From JAQVEM01 sp964595565 (GTDB lineage Bacteria; Actinomycetota; Humimicrobiia; Humimicrobiales; Humimicrobiaceae), in contig CAZQQX010000023.1 in the NCBI GenBank assembly GCA_964595565.1, positions 1 to 31,556 on the forward strand: 31,556 nt of DNA, read 5' to 3'. Below, piece after piece: positions 8,512-14,079 of the stretch (position 1 is its first letter; each line of letters opens with the position of its first letter). A model generated the notes under the pieces. It saw only the letters and a program-made list of their open reading frames with translations. It was not told the origin of the DNA and ran no database searches. The position numbers and the translations under genes are program-made.

Positions 8512-9366
8512 TTATTCCTTTATTGCACCCTTTGATAACCCCGAAACAAATTTATCCTGCAAAAGAAGAAATACTATTATTACTGGTATCGTGGCTACTA
8601 CTGAAGCAGCTCCAAGTAAATTCCACTGAATATCATAACTGCTCTGAAATAAATACAGTGCCAGGGGTAATGTCCTGCTCTTAATACTGGAAGTAATAAC
8701 CAGAGCAAGATAAAATTCATTCCAGCAAGCCACGAAGCTGAACATTGCTGATGCAGCCAGCCCGGGCAGGCTAAGTGGAATTACAATCCTGAAAAGCGCA
8801 CTTAGATTCGTGCACCCATCCAGTAAAGCAGCTTCTTCTAAGGCTCTGGGTATTGAATCAAAATAAGACTTTAAAAGCCATACCGAAAAAGGGATATTAA
8901 CTGCCGCATAAACCAGAAACAGCGCAGTGATAGTATCAAGCAGGCCAACACGCTCAGCTATGATATATATTGGTATAATATTTGTTACCCCGGGTATCAT
9001 CTGGGTACCAATAAGTACCATCATGAGCACCCTTTTACCCTTAAAAAGATAGCGCGAAAATCCATAAGCAGCTAAAGACGCCAGCAGGATAATCAGTAGT
9101 GTGCTTATTGCTGCAACTATTATACTGTTTAAAAAAGCCCTTGTAATATTAGGATAAGTCAACACATTTACATAGTTTTCAATAGTAGGAGATTCTGGTA
9201 TCCATGCTGGTGGATAATCATAAACATCTCCGGTCTTTTTAAAAGAAGTTGAAACTATCCACATGATTGGCCCAAGGGCCAGTACACAGATAATAATATA
9301 TGCTACATAAACAGCTACTCTATTGATTATCTTTTTTAAATTTGAAACTGTAAATTCCAGTTTAAT
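8512..9366 (-). CDS. Carbohydrate ABC transporter permease, MalG type (apparent ATT start)
   Basis: Inner-membrane permease of a CUT1 sugar importer. The EAALLDGCT segment in the long cytoplasmic loop is the EAA motif that docks the ATPase. The first ATG (9264) would remove the first membrane helix. Upstream of it the frame stays open and encodes KLEFTVSNLKK followed by a hydrophobic helix ending ICVLALGPI, exactly the N-terminus expected for MalG. The only codon in place behind a strong GGAGG (9380-9376, nine bases away) is ATT at 9366, overlapping the stop of the upstream permease. I place the start there, giving 284 residues, the usual family length. No ATPase gene is linked, so a shared MsmK/MalK-type ATPase elsewhere is presumed. 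Confidence 0.92.
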   Translation of the reverse strand: MKLEFTVSNLKKIINRVAVYVAYIIICVLALGPIMWIVSTSFKKTGDVYDYPPAWIPESPTIENYVNVLTYPNITRAFLNSIIVAAISTLLIILLASLAAYGFSRYLFKGKRVLMMVLIGTQMIPGVTNIIPIYIIAERVGLLDTITALFLVYAAVNIPFSVWLLKSYFDSIPRALEEAALLDGCTNLSALFRIVIPLSLPGLAASAMFSFVACWNEFYLALVITSSIKSRTLPLALYLFQSSYDIQWNLLGAASVVATIPVIIVFLLLQDKFVSGLSKGAIKE

Positions 9367-10303
9367 GAGAAAATTCCTCCTTTTTACCTAAAACCCTGAT
9401 GTAAATAAGGGTGATTACAATGTTAAACACAAGCATCACTACTGCGATGCTTGAAGAATAGCCGAGTTTAAAGAGCTTAAAAGCTTCCTTATACATAGAT
9501 ATTGAAATTATTTCTGTAGCTCCCGCGGGCCCTCCGCCGGTCAGAACGTAAACAGACCCCATTATATTGAATGTCCACATTGTTACAAAAATTATATTAA
9601 CCATTAAAGTTTGTTTCAGTAATGGAATTGTTATGTATCTTAGATTTTGAAAAGCACTGGCTCCGTCAATAGACGCAGCCTCGTAAAGTGAATTTGGTAT
9701 ACCCTGTAAGCCTGCGAGCTGTACAATCATTGAGAAAGCAGTGCCTCTCCATATGTTCATTATTATAACCACAAACATGGCAAGTTGAGGTTGTGCCAGC
9801 CATTCCAGCTGCCTGATATCGAATCCAATCCTAAAAAGAATGGAGTTAATGAGCCCATACTTATCTCCAATGAACAACCATTTGTATGTAAGAGCCATTA
9901 TAACTTCAGGTATTACCCAGGTTATAAGCAGCGAAGTCCTTACCAGTATTCTTCCACGATATGTTTTATTTGTCAGATAAGCAAATAAGAATCCTAAGGA
10001 TATCTGTCCGAATGCAGAAGCAAAAACAAATACAAAAGTATTTTTCAAAACAGAATAGAAATTTCGATTAGTAAAAAGCCTCATATAGTTAGTTAAACCA
10101 ATAAAACTAGTCTCTCTGCTAACCAGTGAAGCATCGGTAAAACTAAGATAGACAGAATAAAGAGCTGGATACAGGGTAAGTAAAAGAGTAAATAAAAATG
10201 CGGGGGCGAGAAACCAAGACGGGTTTTTGGTACTGAATAATTTGGTTCTAATAAATTTTTTTACTCCTGATATTTGATTATTTTGTAATGTAATATTAGC
10301 CAT
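9362..10303 (-). CDS. Carbohydrate ABC transporter permease, MalF/UgpA type
   Basis: A 313-residue inner-membrane permease with a short cytoplasmic N-terminus, about six transmembrane helices, and the EAASIDGAS loop (EAA motif) near residue 210 that contacts the ATPase. It pairs with the MalG-type permease immediately downstream; its stop codon TAA overlaps the next gene's apparent ATT start, which suggests translational coupling. It lies downstream of the sugar-binding lipoprotein, from which it is separated by a 17-bp stem-loop. The ribosome binding site before the ATG at 10303 is weak and distant (AGGAT about 15 bases away). Substrate is presumably an oligosaccharide that feeds the mannosidase. 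Confidence 0.94.
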   Translation of the reverse strand: MANITLQNNQISGVKKFIRTKLFSTKNPSWFLAPAFLFTLLLTLYPALYSVYLSFTDASLVSRETSFIGLTNYMRLFTNRNFYSVLKNTFVFVFASAFGQISLGFLFAYLTNKTYRGRILVRTSLLITWVIPEVIMALTYKWLFIGDKYGLINSILFRIGFDIRQLEWLAQPQLAMFVVIIMNIWRGTAFSMIVQLAGLQGIPNSLYEAASIDGASAFQNLRYITIPLLKQTLMVNIIFVTMWTFNIMGSVYVLTGGGPAGATEIISISMYKEAFKLFKLGYSSSIAVVMLVFNIVITLIYIRVLGKKEEFSH

Positions 10304-10333
10304 CTAAATATTATTCTAAATCCTATCTTTTTT

Positions 10334-10387
10334 ATAATAAAGAGGACAAGCATATTACGTTTTAATACATCTTGCCCCCTTTATTAT
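10334..10387 (-). promoter_or_regulatory. Intercistronic stem-loop between binding protein and permease genes
   Basis: In the minus-strand transcript, the arms at 10387-10371 and 10350-10334 pair over 17 bp with two G-U pairs around a 20-base loop. No U-run follows, so it is not a clean intrinsic terminator. In sugar importers a hairpin at this position commonly stabilises the binding-protein mRNA and lowers permease expression. Confidence 0.7.
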
Positions 10388-10419
10388 TTATGTATCTATC
10401 TCGTTTAAAACCATAAACA

Positions 10420-11775
10420 CTACATTGAGTCCTTTACTGCTTCATAAGCATCATCTATTGCTTCTTCTGCGGTTTTTTGTCCGGAAATTACCTCTCCTAC
10501 AGCAATTGAGAGCTTATCACTTATAATAGGATAAATTACGGAATTGTCTCTCGCTTTGCCATAAGGAAGAATTTCAGCAAATTTCTTCATATAATAGTCT
10601 TCACTGTAGAACTTATCAGTTTCCCAGCTACTTTTTCTAACCGGCAAGCCTGAAGATGCTTCTGCAAATGCAGAACTATTTTCCGCCTGTGCCAGATGCC
10701 ATATAAACTTCCATGCAGCTTCCTTTTTGACAGTATCGCTACTCAGTACATTAAGCATGAAACCACCATTTAAAGTTGTTGGGCTTCCGCCTGATGGTGT
10801 AGGTCTTACAACAATATCCCATTGTTCCGCTACTTCAGGAGCACAATTCTCCTGAATAAAGCTAACCAGGAAGCTTCCACCAAAAAACATGGCATAGCCA
10901 TTAGCTGCTATTCTGCTCATCATATCATTATCACTGGTATAATTAATACTGTCTGCCGGAACTATCCCTTCATCGAATAATTTCTTATAGAAATCCAGTA
11001 TTTTTATAAGTGCTTCCCTGTTCGCACCTTCCTGGAACACTGGTTCATTATCACTGTTTACAAGTTCTCCTCCCTGAGACCAGTAATCAATAAGCAAATT
11101 GCACATTGTACCTTCACCTGGACCTGCAATCATGCCCAAGCCATACATATCCCCGGTCGTAACCTCGCTGGCGATTTCATATAGCTCATCCCAGGTCTCT
11201 GGAGGTTCATTGAAACCTGCTTCACTAAGTATATCTTTTCGATAGAAAAGTACTCTTGCATCAGTAGTGTACCAGATACCGTAGATATTTCCGTCCTCCG
11301 TAACGCCTTCCACTGTCCAATCTAAAAAGTCGCTGCGGTCCTCTTCCGGCCATAAGTCATTAAGCGGTTGTACTCCACCAACCTCTACCATGGATGCAAG
11401 CCAATATTGGTCTGCAATAACTGCATCCGGTGCGGTACCGGCTTTAAGCGCCTGTAGAAGTTTGTTCTGAAACTCCCCGTATGGAACAAGTTCCAGGTTC
11501 ACTTTAACATTATTATCCTCCTCAAATCTGTCCCATATTAATTCCAGAATTCTTCCCTGAGCCCCCTGCCATTCCGGAGTAAAATATGAATCAGCCCATA
11601 CAGTAATAGTAACTGGCTCGCCCGGGGCTTCCTCTTCTGCAGGTGCCGGTTCTTCTGCTTCCTTTGCCTCCTGTGCCGGTTCTTCTGCTGCTTCTTTACA
11701 GCCACTAAATGTAAACATTGAAAACATAGACAAGCTTACAACAATAACTATAAACCATAGTAACGATTTTTTCAT
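10420..11775 (-). CDS. Extracellular sugar-binding lipoprotein of ABC transporter
   Basis: A 451-residue family 1 extracellular solute-binding protein. The N-terminus has two lysines, a hydrophobic helix, and a lipobox FSGC with the modified cysteine at residue 26, followed by an Ala/Glu/Pro-rich linker to about residue 55. The body starts TITVWADSYFTPEW and continues as a MalE/UgpB-like two-lobe binding protein with aromatic residues suited to stacking on sugars. GGGGGAGG lies directly before the ATG at 11775. It is the first gene of the minus-strand unit and is followed by the stem-loop that probably sets a high ratio of binding protein to permeases. It captures the sugar at the cell surface; which sugar is not readable. 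Confidence 0.95.
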   Translation of the reverse strand: MKKSLLWFIVIVVSLSMFSMFTFSGCKEAAEEPAQEAKEAEEPAPAEEEAPGEPVTITVWADSYFTPEWQGAQGRILELIWDRFEEDNNVKVNLELVPYGEFQNKLLQALKAGTAPDAVIADQYWLASMVEVGGVQPLNDLWPEEDRSDFLDWTVEGVTEDGNIYGIWYTTDARVLFYRKDILSEAGFNEPPETWDELYEIASEVTTGDMYGLGMIAGPGEGTMCNLLIDYWSQGGELVNSDNEPVFQEGANREALIKILDFYKKLFDEGIVPADSINYTSDNDMMSRIAANGYAMFFGGSFLVSFIQENCAPEVAEQWDIVVRPTPSGGSPTTLNGGFMLNVLSSDTVKKEAAWKFIWHLAQAENSSAFAEASSGLPVRKSSWETDKFYSEDYYMKKFAEILPYGKARDNSVIYPIISDKLSIAVGEVISGQKTAEEAIDDAYEAVKDSM

Positions 11776-11863
11776 TACCTCCCCCTTTCTTTTAAATATT
11801 AAAATATTTTTTTCACCTCCTTTCTTTTGTATCTTTATCCATATTCTTTATTAAAAAACAAAC

Positions 11864-11896
11864 TGTATCCTCTGATACACTTATGTATCAGTACAT
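11864..11896. promoter_or_regulatory. Alternating TGTATC/GATACA half-site array
   Basis: TGTATC (11864-11869), GATACA (11874-11879) and TGTATC (11884-11889) are spaced exactly 10 bp apart with four-base spacers, so every adjacent pair is a perfect inverted repeat. An ATGTA/TACAT pair (11883-11896) overlaps the end. The 10-bp period puts all half-sites on one face of the helix. This is a probable operator of the adjacent GntR/LacI regulator. Confidence 0.55.
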
Positions 11897-11966
11897 TTAA
11901 ACCAATATGAAATTTTTTATTAACTACCTCAGCTATATCCTCGCTTCTTATTTGATAACAGGAGGT

Positions 11967-11997
11967 ATAGGATTACTATAACTAAAGTTAATCCTAT
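11967..11997. repeat. 31-bp inverted repeat with 9-bp arms
   Basis: ATAGGATTA (11967-11975) and TAATCCTAT (11989-11997) are perfectly complementary around a 13-base centre that itself contains AACTAAAGTT. It lies in the predicted leader of the binding-protein transcript. It could be a leader hairpin or an operator. Confidence 0.45.
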
Positions 11998-12175
11998 CTA
12001 TTAGTCTTCCAGATAAATGTGTCTATGACAATTACTATTAAAAACAAAAATTATACCTATATTTAAAATAATCATATAAAACTTTATTAGCTTTATTAAC
12101 TTTTTAGGCTTTATAATTTTTATATTCTGCAACTTCCATTTTTTATAAATATCAATCGTCCAAGAAATTTAGAAA

Positions 12176-12219
12176 ATGGTATCATATGTAAGTTCATGTG
12201 TCAACATGTATGTACAATT
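12176..12219 (-). promoter_or_regulatory. Minus-strand promoter of the sugar operon with AraR-like box
   Basis: On the minus strand, TTGACA (12204-12199) is followed after 17 bp by TACCAT (12181-12176). Abutting the -35 on its upstream side is ACATGTATGTACAATT (12204-12219), whose TGTAyrTACA core resembles the box bound by AraR, a regulator of the same GntR-plus-LacI architecture. The leader would be about 390 bases long. Confidence 0.5.
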
Positions 12220-12420
12220 AAATAAATTTTTGTTATTTTATTTTATATCTTTAAATACCTAAAATATATTTTAAGGAATTTACTATGGAAAATGCTTTGT
12301 TTATTTACAGAATTAAAAAATTTTTTATTACCAATTATAAAAATATCGTGTTTTATAAAAATCAATAAGGTTCACTGTGCCATTTATTATTTGCATACTT
12401 TTTTAAAGAAGAAAAAATAG

Positions 12421-12449
12421 TTGTGCATACTGTTACTATTATCTATAAT
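12421..12449 (+). promoter_or_regulatory. Promoter of the GntR/LacI regulator gene
   Basis: TTGTGC (12421-12426) and a perfect TATAAT (12444-12449) are 17 bp apart. Transcription would start near 12456, about 16 bases before the ATG at 12472. This makes the upstream in-frame TTG at 12421 part of the -35 rather than a start codon. Confidence 0.55.
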
Positions 12450-12471
12450 ATTTGAAAATAGATATAATAAA

Positions 12472-13644
12472 ATGACAGATAAAGAGAAAAATAAAAATAA
12501 AATAATAAATAAAGATATTTCATTGCCTCTATATGTTCAGGTAGCCCATTATTTCAGAGATAAGATAAAAGAGGGCTCCTTTAAACCCAATTCGGTAATT
12601 CCTTCTGAACTTGAGATAGCCAGGGATTTTAATATTAGCAGAGCAACAGTTCGACAGGCAATACTGGAGCTTGTGCATGAAGGGATTTTAGTCAGGGTAG
12701 CGGGGAAAGGAACCTACGTATCCCCGGATCCGTTCAAGCAAAGACCTTTTACAAAAAGCGGAGTTATAGGTCTGGTCCAGCCTTATCTTCGGGACTCTTT
12801 CTTTACCCTGATCACCCTTAGTATCGAAAGTACAACACGTATCAAAGGTTATCAGTTAATGTTATCTATTACAGGCAATAAGTGCAAGCTGCATAAAAGA
12901 ACATTAAAACAACTCTTATCAAGAAAAATAGACGGTTTAATAATATTTCCTCCTGATGGTTTTAAACTTGATGAAACTATGAAAAACATGGTAAAGGAAA
13001 ATTTTAACTTTGTCCTTATCGACCGCTATATACCAGATATAGACACCAGCTATGTGGTATCAGATAACTTCAATGGAGCATACAAGGCAGTAGAGCATCT
13101 TATTAACCTTGGGCACCACCGCATAGGCATTGTCGCCAAGAAGTTATCTATGAAGACCACCAGCGCCAGAGATAGAATCAATGGTTATAAAAAAGCTCTG
13201 TTAGACAACGGGCTTGTGCTCGACCAATCTCTGGTATATGACAAAGTAAAAACTTCCACCAGCGAGCTGGAATTTTTTAATACAAATAAGCATAAGAGCC
13301 AGCATGATGTTGATTCAATAGTAGAGTTTTTAAATAAAGAGAAACCCTCTGCTATTTTTGCTATTAGTGATCTTTTAGCACTCGCTGTTGTAGAAGCTGC
13401 CTCTATTGCTGGTTTAAGAATACCTGATGACCTATCACTGGTTGGCTTCGATGATATCGATATAATTTCCCATCTTGAGGTCCCATTAACAACTGTAGCA
13501 CAGGATAAATATGCAATAGGATCTAAAGCAGCAGAGCTCCTGATTGATAAAATTGAGGGTAGAGAAAAGGGGAGCAGACAAATCGTAATCCCTACAAAGT
13601 TAATAGTGCGAGAATCCACCACACCATCGGGTAAAAAAATATAA
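12472..13644 (+). CDS. GntR/LacI-type transcriptional regulator (AraR-like architecture)
   Basis: A 390-residue repressor with an N-terminal GntR winged helix at about residues 17-85 (SELEIARDFNISRATVRQ is the recognition helix region; GKGTYV closes the wing) and a C-terminal LacI-type periplasmic-binding-protein fold at about 95-388, ending in the usual SLVGFDD and TVAQD segments. This combination is that of B. subtilis AraR, which binds sugars to release DNA. The ATG at 12472 is chosen over the upstream TTG because a promoter occupies 12421-12449. It is divergent from the sugar uptake operon across a region with several palindromes, and so probably controls that operon and itself. The effector is likely a sugar from the imported glycan. 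Confidence 0.92.
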   Translation: MTDKEKNKNKIINKDISLPLYVQVAHYFRDKIKEGSFKPNSVIPSELEIARDFNISRATVRQAILELVHEGILVRVAGKGTYVSPDPFKQRPFTKSGVIGLVQPYLRDSFFTLITLSIESTTRIKGYQLMLSITGNKCKLHKRTLKQLLSRKIDGLIIFPPDGFKLDETMKNMVKENFNFVLIDRYIPDIDTSYVVSDNFNGAYKAVEHLINLGHHRIGIVAKKLSMKTTSARDRINGYKKALLDNGLVLDQSLVYDKVKTSTSELEFFNTNKHKSQHDVDSIVEFLNKEKPSAIFAISDLLALAVVEAASIAGLRIPDDLSLVGFDDIDIISHLEVPLTTVAQDKYAIGSKAAELLIDKIEGREKGSRQIVIPTKLIVRESTTPSGKKI

Positions 13645-14079
13645 GATAATATATTTAAAAAACTAATTACATCATTATATATATGGATATAAAATAAATA
13701 CAAAGCTTTTAACAGTGTGCATGAAGATTAACAATTATCTAAAACTCTCCTTTCTAATTTGCTTTACCTTAGTAAAATAGTCCACCTTACCCCTTAACAA
13801 TACTATAGTTAATTAACTACATAAAACCACAGAGCCCATATCAAAAATAAAATATGAAAATATAGAAAAGTTTGCAGAGGACATAGCAAAAGCACTATCC
13901 TGAAAAATCATAAAGATAAATTAGCCTGCTGGAATTATCCTTATGTTTTAGCTTTTTTAATCCTTTTTATATAAAATAGATGCAATATCTTAAATTAAAG
14001 CCAGTGCCCTGAAAATATGCTATAAAAGCCTTAAAGGGCAGCTTTTAAATAGCAAGCATACTGAAAATAGTAGAATCTA
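13645..14079. other. Intergenic region containing the right island boundary
   Basis: About 435 bp. It contains AT-rich sequence after the regulator, a segment around 13755-13800 that resembles an insertion-sequence end (weak), the right copy of the 83-bp repeat at 13823-13905, and a short TGCCCT/AGGGCA inverted repeat at 14005-14040 before the next gene. No complete gene is seen. Confidence 0.5.
13823..13905 (+). pseudogene. 83-bp direct repeat, right copy: orphan 3' tail of the flavodoxin gene
   Basis: Identical over 83 bases to 2792-2874. It encodes the last 26 residues of the flavodoxin protein (KTTEPISKIKYENIEKF...) and its stop but has no upstream coding sequence or start. It marks the right edge of the putative island. 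Confidence 0.9.

Larger units (their letters stand above)
11776..12471. promoter_or_regulatory. Long divergent control region of the sugar/demethylation island
   Basis: About 700 bp of AT-rich DNA between the binding-protein gene and the regulator. It holds the TGTATC half-site array (11864-11896), a 9-bp-arm inverted repeat (11967-11997), a minus-strand promoter with an AraR-like box (12176-12219) and the regulator promoter (12421-12449). A second strong ribosome binding site, AAAGGAGGTG on the minus strand (11823-11814), lies about 40 bases before the binding-protein ATG with no start codon of its own. No gene is apparent. Confidence 0.55.

Noticed and set aside
12421..12471. Longer N-terminus of the GntR/LacI regulator from a TTG at 12421.
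   Set aside because: The added residues are hydrophobic and atypical, and the segment holds a -35/-10 pair with ideal spacing for a start at 12472.
2875..13822. Integrase or transposase gene within the putative island.
   Set aside because: All open frames of useful length are accounted for by the catabolic genes; none looks like a recombinase.
14005..14040. TGCCCT/AGGGCA inverted repeat upstream of the spermidine-synthase-like gene.
   Set aside because: The arms are only 6 bp with a loop of 24 bases, which is likely by chance.
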